From: Paenibacillus sp. FSL R5-0517
Lineage (GTDB): Bacteria > Bacillota > Bacilli > Paenibacillales > Paenibacillaceae
DNA: 64,000 nucleotides
Assembly (NCBI RefSeq): GCF_037974355.1
Contig: NZ_CP150235.1
Span: 5,394,001-5,458,000 of the forward strand
Direction of reading: 5' to 3'
Part shown: positions 33,694-46,518 of the stretch, piece after piece
Layout: each line of letters begins with the position of its first letter
Numbering within the stretch: the first letter of the stretch is position 1
Notes under the pieces: generated by a model
What the model was told of the DNA's origin: nothing
Databases searched by the model: none
Seen by the model: only the letters and a program-made list of their open reading frames with translations
Made by a program: the position numbers and the translations under genes

Positions 33694-34199
33694 TTTCGCA
33701 ATACCTCATTCAACTTGGAATTTAATGTATAAGAGTGCGCATGGCACACGGCTACAGCCAACGCATCCGCTACGTCATCCGGTTTAGGAATGACTTGAAG
33801 ACGCAAGAACATTTTGACCATCTCCTGCACTTGCTTCTTCTCAGCCTTACCGTACCCAACAACAGCCTGCTTGATCTGCATTGGTGTATACTCTGCAATA
33901 GGCAAACCCTTCTGTGCAGCAGCAAGTACCATGACGCCCCTAGCCTGACTGACAGACATCGCTGTTGTAACGTTCCGATTGAAAAAAAGTTTCTCTAACG
34001 CTACTGCGTCCGGTTTGTACTTATCAATTAATTGCACCATACCTTCATATACATGAAGCAACCGTTCCTCTTCAGGGGTATGAGCTTCCGTCTGAATACA
34101 TCCATATTGTACGGGTACCACTTTACTGCCGATTTTATCAACAAAACCAAAACCAACAATCGCAATCCCCGGGTCAATTCCCAAAAAACGCAAAACCAT
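33690..34199 (-). CDS. ruvC: Holliday junction resolvase RuvC
   Basis: About 169 residues. LRFLGIDPGIAIVGFGFVD at the start carries the first catalytic Asp, ALEKLFFNRNVTTAMSVSQA the catalytic Glu, and PKPDDVADALAVAVCHA the two C-terminal Asp residues. RuvC cuts Holliday junctions. B. subtilis lacks ruvC here and uses RecU, so RuvC is a difference from that model. The ATG at 34199 lies right after GAGGGAGAG; a TTG two codons later has better spacing. The longer frame to 34235 is unlikely. Confidence 0.93.
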   Translation of the reverse strand: MVLRFLGIDPGIAIVGFGFVDKIGSKVVPVQYGCIQTEAHTPEEERLLHVYEGMVQLIDKYKPDAVALEKLFFNRNVTTAMSVSQARGVMVLAAAQKGLPIAEYTPMQIKQAVVGYGKAEKKQVQEMVKMFLRLQVIPKPDDVADALAVAVCHAHSYTLNSKLNEVLRK

Positions 34200-34350
34200 C
34201 TCTCCCTCACAAAAGCGAACATATGTATCGTTCATTTCATTATAACAAAAGATAGACCCTGCGGCAGGAAAAACTTTGTCTAACCCATTACTCGTCTTTA
34301 TTCGTGATTTTTTTCATGTTTATTCGTATTTTCATGTATTTCGGCAAAAA

Positions 34351-34378
34351 CGACAAAAAGGACATCTCTTCGATGTCC
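34351..34378 (-). terminator. terminator after bofC
   Basis: Stem GGACATC/GATGTCC with loop GAAGA and a following TTTTTGTCG on the minus strand, 106 bases after the bofC stop. Confidence 0.75.
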
Positions 34379-34483
34379 ATCACCACATTCCACGTATATT
34401 AGTTCGCGAAACACCAATGCCACTGGTCTCCAACCATCTAATTATTACTTCAGTATCTTAACGTTGTAAGTTAGCACAAAAGA

Positions 34484-35176
34484 TTACCCGCCATTGCGGA
34501 TTAAATGATGATCTTCATCCACCGCATAGTCACTAAACGTTGAGATTACGCTATCATACTCATCCTTGTCCTGAATCCGGATACCCTGCTGCAATTGCTC
34601 CAGCACCCCTTCAGGCAAAGAACTCTCCAACGTCCCCACATCCAACTGAAAAAACGTACGAATAACCTTCTCTTCTGCAGGCTTACCCTCATACAAATTA
34701 AGGTTCCCCACAGCATCTATGCTAATATACGCCTGCTGTTTGCAAAGCGGTGAAAGGTCATCTACACGTTGCTTCAAATGCAACTCATCTGATGTTCCAA
34801 CGGTAGCATCCCATTCCGGATGTTGAACCAGCAGCATCTTCAACTGTGGTCTAGCCATCTTGCCCAACTGTTCTGTCTCCACTCCGCAAATGTACTGTGT
34901 TTCCAAAACCACACTCGTTAAATGATCCGGATCAGTATTAAGTTGCTCTACTAACGCCTGAATCTCCTGATCAGATCTGGTCTCCGGCGTAACAGGTCCC
35001 ATCACACTAGTTGCCTCACTAAAATTAGTGGTCAGCAAACGTTCAATCGCCGATGAGATAGACAATCCGCTGTAAGCCAATATCGTAACTGCAAGCAAAG
35101 CAACCGTCATCCATACTGTTCGTTTCCACCGTCGCCAGCGTCTCTTGAATTGTTTCCTGAAGTTAAACGTGTTCAC
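34484..35176 (-). CDS. bofC: BofC-like forespore regulator of sigma-K checkpoint
   Basis: A 230-residue protein anchored by one N-terminal helix (VWMTVALLAVTILAYSGLSI) after a very basic start. The middle has VVLETQYICGVETEQLGKM, matching the BofC N-domain, and the end QAYISIDAVGNLNLYEGKP and IRTFFQLDVGTLESSLPEG matches the BofC C-domain. In B. subtilis BofC is secreted from the forespore and restrains SpoIVB. It is longer than the B. subtilis protein (about 170). Start is GTG 35176 with GAAGGGG five bases upstream. It lies next to ruvC as in the B. subtilis bofC-ruvAB order. Confidence 0.8.
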   Translation of the reverse strand: MNTFNFRKQFKRRWRRWKRTVWMTVALLAVTILAYSGLSISSAIERLLTTNFSEATSVMGPVTPETRSDQEIQALVEQLNTDPDHLTSVVLETQYICGVETEQLGKMARPQLKMLLVQHPEWDATVGTSDELHLKQRVDDLSPLCKQQAYISIDAVGNLNLYEGKPAEEKVIRTFFQLDVGTLESSLPEGVLEQLQQGIRIQDKDEYDSVISTFSDYAVDEDHHLIRNGG

Positions 35177-35376
35177 ATGAACCCCTTCTATCACTTTTTA
35201 AACCTATTGTGACCTAAAGAACGAGGCTTTATGCAAAACTTGTCGTCTGAAGAGTAACCCGTATATTCATGAACCAAGGGACCATGGGCCAATAGCTGAT
35301 GGCATATTGAAAGTTATGTTAAGCACACATCGTAATCGTATTCCCTTTGTAATATCGCAACGTAATAAAGATAAAC

Positions 35377-35416
35377 ACAAAAAAAGTACTATCTATAAGT
35401 TAGATAGTACTTTTTC
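35377..35416. terminator. terminator of the rRNA-tRNA operon
   Basis: Perfect stem AAAGTACTATCTA/TAGATAGTACTTT with loop TAAGT, flanked by A-run left and T-run right, five bases after the last tRNA gene (tRNA-Pro). Confidence 0.88.
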
Positions 35417-35420
35417 GAGA

Positions 35421-35494
35421 TCGGGATGACACGATTTGAACATGCGACCCCCTGGTCCCAAACCAGGTGCTCTACCAAGCTGAGCTACATCCCG
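35421..35494 (-). tRNA. tRNA-Pro (anticodon TGG)
   Basis: Cloverleaf reads CGGGATG acceptor, D-arm GCTCAGCTTGGTAGAGC, anticodon loop within CTGGTTTGGGACCAG (TGG), T-arm GTTCAAATC, closing CATCCCG. CCA is not encoded. Last gene of the tRNA cluster. Confidence 0.96.
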
Positions 35495-35501
35495 TTATAT
35501 A

Positions 35502-35580
35502 TACCGGCGAGAGGACTCGAACCTCCACGGTTTCCCACTCGATTTTGAGTCGAGCGCGTCTGCCATTCCGCCACGCCGGC
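35502..35580 (-). tRNA. tRNA-Leu (anticodon CAA)
   Basis: Acceptor GCCGGCG/CGCCGGT, anticodon arm CTCGA-CTCAAAA-TCGAG (CAA), variable arm of 11 bases as expected for tRNA-Leu, T-arm GGTTCGAGTCC. CCA not encoded. Confidence 0.95.
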
Positions 35581-35597
35581 AAATTATGAAGTTATAA

Positions 35598-35674
35598 TGG
35601 CGCGCCCTGAGAGATTCGAACTCCCGGCCTTTTGATTCGTAGTCAAACGCTCTATCCAGCTGAGCTAAGGGCGC
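35598..35674 (-). tRNA. tRNA-Arg (anticodon ACG)
   Basis: Acceptor GCGCCCT/AGGGCGC, anticodon arm TTTGA-CTACGAA-TCAAA (ACG, the wobble A is normally edited to inosine by TadA), T-loop TTCGAAT, and CCA encoded at 35598-35600. Confidence 0.96.
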
Positions 35675-35680
35675 AAATAT

Positions 35681-35755
35681 TGGAGCGGAAGACGGGAATC
35701 GAACCCGCGACCCTCGCCTTGGCAAGGCGATGCTCTACCGCTGAGCCACTTCCGC
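35681..35755 (-). tRNA. tRNA-Gly (anticodon GCC)
   Basis: Acceptor GCGGAAG/CTTCCGC, anticodon loop in CGCCTTGCCAAGGCG (GCC), T-loop TTCGATT, CCA encoded. Confidence 0.96.
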
Positions 35756-35778
35756 ATACGGTATTGATAGATATAAAA

Positions 35779-35856
35779 TGGCGGAACCGACGGGATTCGA
35801 ACCCGCGATCTCCTGCGTGACAGGCAGGCATGTTAGGCCAACTACACCACGGTTCC
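35779..35856 (-). tRNA. tRNA-Asp (anticodon GTC)
   Basis: Acceptor GGAACCG/CGGTTCC, anticodon arm CTGC-CTGTCAC-GCAG region (GTC), T-loop TTCGAAT, discriminator G and CCA encoded. Confidence 0.95.
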
Positions 35857-35883
35857 AGATCACTTTCCATTGGGAAAGTATAA

Positions 35884-35957
<74 letters not shown>

Positions 35958-35975
35958 TCGTTATTAAAAATCTTA

Positions 35976-36051
35976 TGGTGGAGGCTGAGGGGATCGAACC
36001 CCCGACCCTCTGCTTGTAAGGCAGATGCTCTCCCAGCTGAGCTAAGCCTCC
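35976..36051 (-). tRNA. tRNA-Val (anticodon TAC)
   Basis: Acceptor GGAGGCT/AGCCTCC, anticodon arm CTGC-CTTACAA-GCAG (TAC), T-loop TTCGATC, CCA encoded. Confidence 0.96.
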
Positions 36052-36057
36052 ATAATA

Positions 36058-36129
36058 TGACCCGTAGGGGATTCGAACCCCTGTTACCTCCGTGAAAGGG
36101 AGGTGTCTTAACCCCTTGACCAACGGGCC
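36058..36129 (-). tRNA. tRNA-Glu (anticodon TTC)
   Basis: Acceptor GGCCCGT/ACGGGTC, anticodon arm CTCC-CTTTCAC-GGAG (TTC), T-loop TTCGAAT. CCA not encoded. Confidence 0.95.
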
Positions 36130-36133
36130 TTAA

Positions 36134-36209
36134 TGGCTCCCCGAACAGGGCTCGAACCTGTGACAACTCGATTAACAGTCGAGTGCTCTACCAACTGAGC
36201 TATCAGGGA
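36134..36209 (-). tRNA. tRNA-Asn (anticodon GTT)
   Basis: Acceptor TCCCTGA-type/TCGGGGA, anticodon arm TCGA-CTGTTAA-TCGA (GTT), T-loop TTCGAGC, CCA encoded. First tRNA after 5S. Confidence 0.95.
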
Positions 36210-36293
36210 ATAATATGCATTTGCAGGGCAAATGCAATCCATCGTACAATGTCCACATGCAGAGCTTGTTTTCTATGTATGATGAAAGAGTTC

Positions 36294-36410
36294 GCTTGGC
36301 GGCGTCCTACTCTCCCAGGACCCTGCGGTCCAAGTACCATCGGCGCTAGAGGGCTTAACGGTCGTGTTCGGGATGGGTACGTGTGGAACCCCTCCGCCAT
36401 CGCCACCAAA
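36294..36410 (-). rRNA. rrf: 5S ribosomal RNA
   Basis: 117 bases, starting TTTGGTGGCGATGGCGGAGG on the minus strand and ending GCCGCCAAGC; the ends pair to helix I. It follows 23S by 78 bases. Confidence 0.95.
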
Positions 36411-36432
36411 CGCATAGCTTACATTTCAGAGT

Positions 36433-36472
36433 TCGTTCTCTGAAAACTAGATTCGAAACGAAACATGCGAAT
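36433..36472 (-). repeat. 3-prime arm of the 23S processing stalk
   Basis: This stretch is the inverted complement of 39563-39604 (shared core CTAGTTTTC / GAAAACTAG and TTTCGTTTCGA), so pre-rRNA around 23S can form a long RNase III or Mini-III stem. Confidence 0.8.
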
Positions 36473-36488
36473 GATCACTTGCATATTT

Positions 36489-39412
<2,924 letters not shown>

Positions 39413-39562
39413 AAATTGCTCCGGTTTCGATCGCTCGCTTCCCTTGTTTTGGACTGCGTCCAAAGCCAAAAGTCGCTCCCAGTCGATACCATCGCAACAG
39501 CAATTAACTACCGTTTTTATTGAAACTTGTTTACACAAGTTCAGCTAAAAAGGAATGTTCTA

Positions 39563-39604
39563 ATTCGCATTTACTTTCGTTTCGATATCTAGTTTTCAAA
39601 GAAC
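39563..39604 (-). repeat. 5-prime arm of the 23S processing stalk
   Basis: Pairs with 36433-36472 in the transcript; see that entry for the shared core. It lies in the 16S-23S spacer (39413-39723), in which no tRNA gene is found. Confidence 0.8.
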
Positions 39605-39636
39605 AAGCTCCATGCAAAAGCAAGCTGTTTGAGAGT

Positions 39637-39669
39637 TTGAGCTCTCAAAACTGAGCAACGAGTGAGTAG
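39637..39669 (-). repeat. 3-prime arm of the 16S processing stalk
   Basis: On the minus strand TACTCACTCGTTGCTCAGTT pairs with the AACTGAACAACGAGTGAGTA at 41401-41421, forming the stem that encloses 16S. Confidence 0.75.
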
Positions 39670-39723
39670 TTTTGCAGCTAAGCTGCGTATTTGAATGTTT
39701 CCGTTACAGGAAACGATTCTCCA

Positions 39724-41279
<1,556 letters not shown>

Positions 41280-41400
41280 GTATTGAAAAGAGCGATAAGC
41301 TCATTTTGAATCTGACGAGATTAAACATCTCATTTGTGCTCCAGTCGATCCAAGCCAAGGCTTGTTTCAAACTTTCGCTTTCATTCTGCAAGCAGAATGT

Positions 41401-41438
41401 TTACTCACTCGTTGTTCAGTTTTCAAAGATCAAACTTG
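41401..41438 (-). repeat. 5-prime arm of the 16S processing stalk
   Basis: Complementary to 39637-39669, lying about 120 bases before the 16S start. Confidence 0.75.
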
Positions 41439-41494
41439 TTTCTTCATTTATTGTGTTTCCCGTGTCAGCCGTGTGTTTCAGCGGCGACTTAAAT

Positions 41495-41523
41495 AATATA
41501 TCATACGGCTGAATCTAATGCAA
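41495..41523 (-). promoter_or_regulatory. rRNA operon promoter P2
   Basis: TTGCAT (41518-41523), exactly 17 bases, TATATT (41495-41500), preceded by an A-rich UP-like stretch (AAAGAAAAGAAATG then eight A). About 210 bases before 16S. Confidence 0.75.
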
Positions 41524-41598
41524 CAGTTTTTTTTCATTTCTTTTCTTTACTAGTTTTGCATTAGCTAAAGCGATCATATCGGTTCCCTAACTTGTCCT

Positions 41599-41626
41599 AT
41601 TATCGCGGTACGCTCATAGGGTACAA
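41599..41626 (-). promoter_or_regulatory. rRNA operon promoter P1
   Basis: TTGTAC (41621-41626), 16 bases, GATAAT (41599-41604), about 100 bases upstream of P2. A tandem pair is usual for rRNA operons. Confidence 0.5.
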
Positions 41627-41737
41627 CAAATATTTTAGCACATATATGAAAGGGTTTTCAATATTTCTCTACAAAATGCTCCCATTATTCCTGAAAAATT
41701 ATATCTCCTTTATATGCAGTTCATTGTTCATTCAGAG

Positions 41738-41782
41738 TTAGCGGGAAGCCAACTCCCTATCACAGAGTTAACTTCCCGCTAA
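41738..41782 (-). terminator. hairpin after the safA-like gene
   Basis: Eleven-base perfect stem TTAGCGGGAAG/CTTCCCGCTAA with an inner AACTC/GAGTT pair. It lacks a T-run on the minus strand, so termination may be partial. It separates safA from the rRNA promoters. Confidence 0.5.
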
Positions 41783-41824
41783 TATTATAGGTAACTTACT
41801 TCTCTATCGATCGCAGTCCTCTGG

Positions 41825-43453
41825 TTAGTTTTGTATCCATGGATTACGACGCTTTTTATTTGATTTCCGTTGGTTGGAAGTAGCTACACCCTCTCTGGAT
41901 GTTTTTCCTGACACAGATACTTTGGATTTGTTCTTCAGAGGAGCCTTGCTCGTTCTGCGTTTTGCGGCTGCTGGCTTATTTCCGGTTTGCTTGGACTTCG
42001 CCTCCGAATCTGATCCAACCTCTTCAATGCTTACCTGACTTAAGTTAGCGTCTTCACGCCCTCCCTTTTTGCCACCACTGCCTTGCCCTTGAGGAGGATA
42101 CATTTCGCCAAATGCTCCAAGCGGGGACGGCGGAACCATGTTCTGTGTAGGATACGGATTCTGATATGCATACTCGATAGGCTGGTTTGGCATCGTTGAT
42201 GTAGACATTTCAGGTGGCATACCATACGAAGGACCGTACATGTTCATGTTCCAAGCCGGTTCCTGGTAACCATAAGAAGGATAAGTATACTGAGGGACAT
42301 GTGTATGTGATCCACATCCGCATGGAGGATACGGAAGCATCGAGTATGGAGATATGAATGGTGGCTGATGATTCATATGACTAGGTGCTGCATACGTTGG
42401 AAATGGACTATTCACTTCGCCAGCTGGTGCAATCGGAAATGAGTTGTTTTGCATTTCTGGAGACAGATTTGGCATAACGTTATTGTGGTTATAGCTCTGC
42501 TCCGCACCCGTCCACGGGCTGTTAGTCATTTCACTGCCACTGTAAGGGCTAACTTCCGAAATCCCTGGAAACGGCGCATTGTTACTCACTTCTGCCGTGT
42601 ACATGTCTTGCTGAATACCATACACCTCTTGTGCAGGAACCGGAATTTGAACATAAGGATGCTCCGCTGACGCATGATGCAACTTGTTACCACAACCACA
42701 GGGCTTTTTCGTTGCTGGTGCAACCTCAGTTGGAGGCTCGGTATTAGGCATTACAGGCAAAGGCATAATTTCAGGCGAAAGATTAGGCATTGTGTATTTC
42801 TTGGATTCCGCTACAGGTTTAACTTGAACTTCGGGTTTAACCTCTTCTTTTTTCGGCATTTCCTTTTCGGGTTTCACTTCAGGAAGTTCTGGCAACTGCG
42901 GCAGCACCTCCAGTTCAGGCTTCACATTCGGTTTTTCTGGATTAGCTGGTGGTGGAGCAGGTACTGGGACTGGAACCTCTGATACCGGAGCAGGAGGAGT
43001 TGGTGCAACTGGAGCAGGTTGTTCCGGTTCTTTGACTCCCGTGTATTCCTTACCTTCAGGCGACAATTTTTCATTTGCAGCAATGTTGCTGGCACCCGAG
43101 TTAGACATCGTGTTTCCTTGTGCATGCATCGAGGGAATGTAGACCGTTTCCCCCACCAGAAGAGCATTCGGATTTTTCAACTGTGGATTGGCATTGATCA
43201 TATCTTTTAAAGGAACTCCCCAGGCTTGTGCCAACTTCCATAACGAATCTCCTTGCTGAACCTTGTGACTGTGGAGCATACCCTCCGGCTTCGGTGTTAC
43301 TGGCTCTGCAGGGATTTTGACTTTCATGCCAATAGCCAGCTTGTCGGGATTTGTGATTTGCGGATTAGCCGTGATCAATTTGTCCAGCGCAACATTGTAT
43401 TTTTGGGACAGCAGATATAATGTGTCGCCTTTTTTCACCATGTGTATTTTCAC
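41825..43453 (-). CDS. safA: SafA-like LysM spore-coat morphogenetic protein
   Basis: A 542-residue protein with two N-terminal LysM domains (MVKKGDTLYLLSQKYNVALD at 5-24 and HKVQQGDSLWKLAQAWGVPL at 63-82), then a Pro/Glu/Val-rich linker (about 140-230), repeated MPNLSPE motifs, two PCGCG motifs, a Tyr/Pro/Met-rich coat-like region and a Ser/Lys/Arg-rich basic tail. SafA in B. subtilis links coat to cortex; the place next to the phe/obg cluster matches. GTG start with AGGAGG ten bases upstream. A CATAGGAT box (43513-43520) resembles a sporulation sigma -10. The middle is poorly conserved and was not aligned. Confidence 0.8.
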   Translation of the reverse strand: MKIHMVKKGDTLYLLSQKYNVALDKLITANPQITNPDKLAIGMKVKIPAEPVTPKPEGMLHSHKVQQGDSLWKLAQAWGVPLKDMINANPQLKNPNALLVGETVYIPSMHAQGNTMSNSGASNIAANEKLSPEGKEYTGVKEPEQPAPVAPTPPAPVSEVPVPVPAPPPANPEKPNVKPELEVLPQLPELPEVKPEKEMPKKEEVKPEVQVKPVAESKKYTMPNLSPEIMPLPVMPNTEPPTEVAPATKKPCGCGNKLHHASAEHPYVQIPVPAQEVYGIQQDMYTAEVSNNAPFPGISEVSPYSGSEMTNSPWTGAEQSYNHNNVMPNLSPEMQNNSFPIAPAGEVNSPFPTYAAPSHMNHQPPFISPYSMLPYPPCGCGSHTHVPQYTYPSYGYQEPAWNMNMYGPSYGMPPEMSTSTMPNQPIEYAYQNPYPTQNMVPPSPLGAFGEMYPPQGQGSGGKKGGREDANLSQVSIEEVGSDSEAKSKQTGNKPAAAKRRTSKAPLKNKSKVSVSGKTSREGVATSNQRKSNKKRRNPWIQN

Positions 43454-43549
43454 AGGGAACTAACCTCCTAGACGTCATACTTGGGCAGTACATTCGCCCA
43501 TACCGTTACTACATCCTATGCAGAAACCGGGCTAATGACATCAACTAAA

Positions 43550-43621
43550 CAAAAAAAATCCTCCTGTCGCTAAAATCCCCATACACCAGGTATGCTGAAT
43601 TTTATCGGACAAGGAGGATTC
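43550..43621 (-). terminator. terminator after ilvE
   Basis: Long stem AATCCTCCTTGTCCGATAAAAT pairing with ATTTTAGCGACAGGAGGATT (minor bulges), followed by eight T on the minus strand. Confidence 0.85.
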
Positions 43622-43648
43622 CTGTTCCCTATGCTATACAATTCTTAC

Positions 43649-44533
43649 TTAAGATTCCCACACTTTATAACCATCTTTGTCAACAATCTGACGGAATGCT
43701 TCCAACAGTCTCAGCGTTACAGGACCTGCGACACCCGTACCAATTGTTCTTCCATCCACTTCACATGCAGCGATAACTTCTGCAGCTGTCCCGGTGAAAA
43801 AGACTTCGTCTGCGATATACACATCATGCAGGGTGAATGGCACTTCTTTTAATTCAAGCTCCAGTTCTCCACATAGATCGATAATGGCTTGACGTGTAAT
43901 CCCTTCAAGAGCACCGAGATAACAAGGCGGCGTGTATACTACACCATTTTTGATGATGAAGATGTTATCACTTGAACCCTCGGTAACGTAACCTTGGGAA
44001 TTCAACATAATCGCTTCTCCAGCACCTGAATAGTTAGACTGGATTTTAACCAGGATGTTATTCAGATAGTTCAATGATTTAATTTTCGGATTCAAAGCGT
44101 CCGGGATGTTCCGACGTTGGGATACGGAGACTGCTTTTAATCCAGTCAGATACGCTTCCTCCGGATAAATCGCCAATTGCTCCACGATGATGATTACGGA
44201 TGCCTTAGGGCAACGAAGCGGGTCCAAACCAAGATTACCAGGGCCACGTGATACGATAAGACGAATATACCCATTACGCATATCATTGCGGCGCACCGTT
44301 TCAGCCATCACTTCCAACATCTCATCCATGGACAGCGGGATGTTCAAACTGATGGATTTTGCCGAATCATACAAACGATCCAAGTGAGCCTTACATCTGA
44401 AAATATTTCCGTTATAGATCCGAATACCTTCGAAAATCCCGTCTCCGTACAAAAATCCATGATCATATACCGAAACGGTTGCGTTCTCTTTGGTCACATA
44501 CTGACCATCCAAATAGATCCACTGCTCTGCCAC
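43649..44533 (-). CDS. ilvE: branched-chain amino acid aminotransferase
   Basis: A 294-residue class IV PLP enzyme for the last step of Leu, Ile and Val synthesis. It has YLDGQYVTKENATVSVYDHG near the start, the PLP lysine in NPKIKSLNYLNNILVKI, and VTEGSSDNIFIIKNG, typical of class IV. The GTG at 44533 is chosen because GGAGGTG lies nine bases upstream; the ATG at 44551 has no site before it. It is the last gene of the pheB-hom-thr-pheA unit and ends at a strong terminator. A D-amino acid transaminase cannot be excluded by sequence alone. Confidence 0.9.
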   Translation of the reverse strand: MAEQWIYLDGQYVTKENATVSVYDHGFLYGDGIFEGIRIYNGNIFRCKAHLDRLYDSAKSISLNIPLSMDEMLEVMAETVRRNDMRNGYIRLIVSRGPGNLGLDPLRCPKASVIIIVEQLAIYPEEAYLTGLKAVSVSQRRNIPDALNPKIKSLNYLNNILVKIQSNYSGAGEAIMLNSQGYVTEGSSDNIFIIKNGVVYTPPCYLGALEGITRQAIIDLCGELELELKEVPFTLHDVYIADEVFFTGTAAEVIAACEVDGRTIGTGVAGPVTLRLLEAFRQIVDKDGYKVWES

Positions 44534-44679
44534 CGATGACTGCACCTCCATAAAATATCCATTTCCCTAACTCCGAACGTTATAACTCGTCCATTGTACA
44601 CCAAATGAAAAGCTCTTACTTGTTCATTCTATCCAGAATTACGACAACCTTCTAACATTCCAACCATCATACAGGTCGA

Positions 44680-45552
44680 TTACCTCGAAGGATATGTATA
44701 ACAAGGATAGCTACCAAGAACACGCACCTGACAATTCAACGCCTCTATCTCAGCCATGGCTGCAGTGAGCAATACCGAATCGACCGTTTCCACAACATCA
44801 ATGTAGAAATAATAGCTGCCCAATCGTTTCTTCGTTGGACGAGATTCAAGACGGGTCAGATTCAGCTTCCGCCAGGCAAATGCCGACAATACCTGATGCA
44901 ACGCTCCCGGTGCATCTTCTGGCAATGTCACGAGCAAGCTGGTTTTCACATGATCCGGTTCACGAGGAATAACCACAGGTTCATGGCCGATAAGCACAAA
45001 ACGGGTATAGTTATTGTCATGATCTGTAACTCGTTCAGCCATAATGTCCAGACCATGCTTCTGAGCAGCAAGCTTGGTACCGATGGCTACCCAGCCCTTA
45101 CCCGGATTTTTCTTCACAATCTCTACAGCTTCGGCTGTACTGTTCACACCTTCAAGATCCGCATCAGGCGAATGCAGCCGAATAAAGTTCTGACACTGCG
45201 GAATAGCCACAGGATGAGACATGATCTTGGTAATTTTACTAAAATCATACTCGCCGCTCTCCGTCCTGAATTCAACCCCATGTCCAATGACATTCTGGAT
45301 GGACGGGTATATCCACTCTGCTTGCATTGGAATATCCACTTCATTCACAAGCCAGTCCATGTGAAGGCTAACGGAACCTTCAATTGTATTTTCCATCGGA
45401 ATGACACTGTATTGTGTTTTTCCACTATCTGTTGCTCGAAAAACATCTGAAATCAGCTTGGAGTGAAGCAAATCTAACGGTTCACTGTTAAAAAGGAAAT
45501 CAATCGCCTCATGGGAAACTGAGCCTTCAGGTAATACTGCAATTCTTTTCAT
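44680..45552 (-). CDS. pheA: prephenate dehydratase
   Basis: A 290-residue enzyme converting prephenate to phenylpyruvate. The dehydratase part has YSVIPMENTIEGSVSLHMDW and the catalytic NNYTRFVLIG; the C-terminal ACT domain has GALHQVLSAF and the Phe-sensing LTRLESRPTK, so feedback inhibition by phenylalanine is expected. The N-terminus starts MKRIAVLPEGSVSHEA. It starts 3 bases after the thrB stop with an AAAGGGG site inside thrB: translational coupling. Confidence 0.95.
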   Translation of the reverse strand: MKRIAVLPEGSVSHEAIDFLFNSEPLDLLHSKLISDVFRATDSGKTQYSVIPMENTIEGSVSLHMDWLVNEVDIPMQAEWIYPSIQNVIGHGVEFRTESGEYDFSKITKIMSHPVAIPQCQNFIRLHSPDADLEGVNSTAEAVEIVKKNPGKGWVAIGTKLAAQKHGLDIMAERVTDHDNNYTRFVLIGHEPVVIPREPDHVKTSLLVTLPEDAPGALHQVLSAFAWRKLNLTRLESRPTKKRLGSYYFYIDVVETVDSVLLTAAMAEIEALNCQVRVLGSYPCYTYPSR

Positions 45553-45555
45553 GCA

Positions 45556-46518
45556 TTAACTTCCCCTTTGATTCTGTCCAAAAAAAGGACGTTCGTCTTG
45601 ATCAGGCAGCACGGTTACACCGTCCAAATCCGGATCGAGCCACAGTGCAGAAGCAGATATGCCCTCCCGCTCCATGGTGTTCAGCAAATATTGTTCCAAT
45701 TCCGCTTTGCGGGTGTCATGACGATCTACCAAGGTTAATACGGTCGGTCCCGCTCCGCTCAGGGCAGCTCCCAACGCTCCATGATCGACAGCATGTTCCA
45801 ATATCTCAGCCATGCCTGGCACCAATGATGCCCGGTACGGTTGGTGAATTCGATCTGACATCGCCTTCTGAATCATATCCAGTCGCCCACTCGCCAAAGC
45901 GGCAACGAGCAGCGAGGATCTGCTAATGTTATGCACCACATCAGACATGCCAAATTGCTCTGGAATAACATTCCTTGCTTTTGAAGTAGACAGTTGGAAT
46001 TCAGGTACAACAACCAAAGCCTGCAAATCCTGGTGTGGCTCAATACGAATATGATCTACCCGCACACCATCCCATGCAGCCGTAATAATACCCCCATAGA
46101 GTGATGCACCCACATTATCAGGATGCTTCTCGAGGGAGGTGGCTATATCCAGAAGTTTCGCATCCGATAAAGGAGTACCAATTAATGCATTCGCTGCCGC
46201 CAGTGCACCAACGATGGCTGATGCACTACTGCCGAGTCCACGCGTAAGTGGAATATCGGAATACATGGAAATCTCCAATTCAGGTACAGACACCCCAGCT
46301 TCATCGAATACCATCTGTGCGACTTCGTAAATCAAATTCGATTTATCCGTAGGCAGGCCTGTCAAATGATCGCCGTGTAGATGAAATGTCGTCTGCTCGG
46401 CAGGTTTCATCTCCAACCAGGCATACAGAGACAATGCCATACCCAGAGTATCAAAGCCCGGACCGAGATTGGCTGTGCTTGCAGGTATTTTTACAGTTAC
46501 CTTTTCACGCAAACTCAT
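45556..46518 (-). CDS. thrB: homoserine kinase
   Basis: A 320-residue GHMP kinase that phosphorylates homoserine. KIPASTANLGPGFDTLGMAL is motif 1, DIPLTRGLGSSASAIVGALA motif 2 with the ATP loop, and GALGAALSGAGPTVLTLV motif 3. ATG overlaps the thrC stop by 4 bases (ATGA), so the pair is translationally coupled. Confidence 0.96.
   Translation of the reverse strand: MSLREKVTVKIPASTANLGPGFDTLGMALSLYAWLEMKPAEQTTFHLHGDHLTGLPTDKSNLIYEVAQMVFDEAGVSVPELEISMYSDIPLTRGLGSSASAIVGALAAANALIGTPLSDAKLLDIATSLEKHPDNVGASLYGGIITAAWDGVRVDHIRIEPHQDLQALVVVPEFQLSTSKARNVIPEQFGMSDVVHNISRSSLLVAALASGRLDMIQKAMSDRIHQPYRASLVPGMAEILEHAVDHGALGAALSGAGPTVLTLVDRHDTRKAELEQYLLNTMEREGISASALWLDPDLDGVTVLPDQDERPFFGQNQRGS

Noticed and set aside
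34200..34235. Longer N-terminus of ruvC
   Set aside because: It would place residues before the conserved LRFLGIDPG start that no RuvC has, and it lacks a ribosome site.
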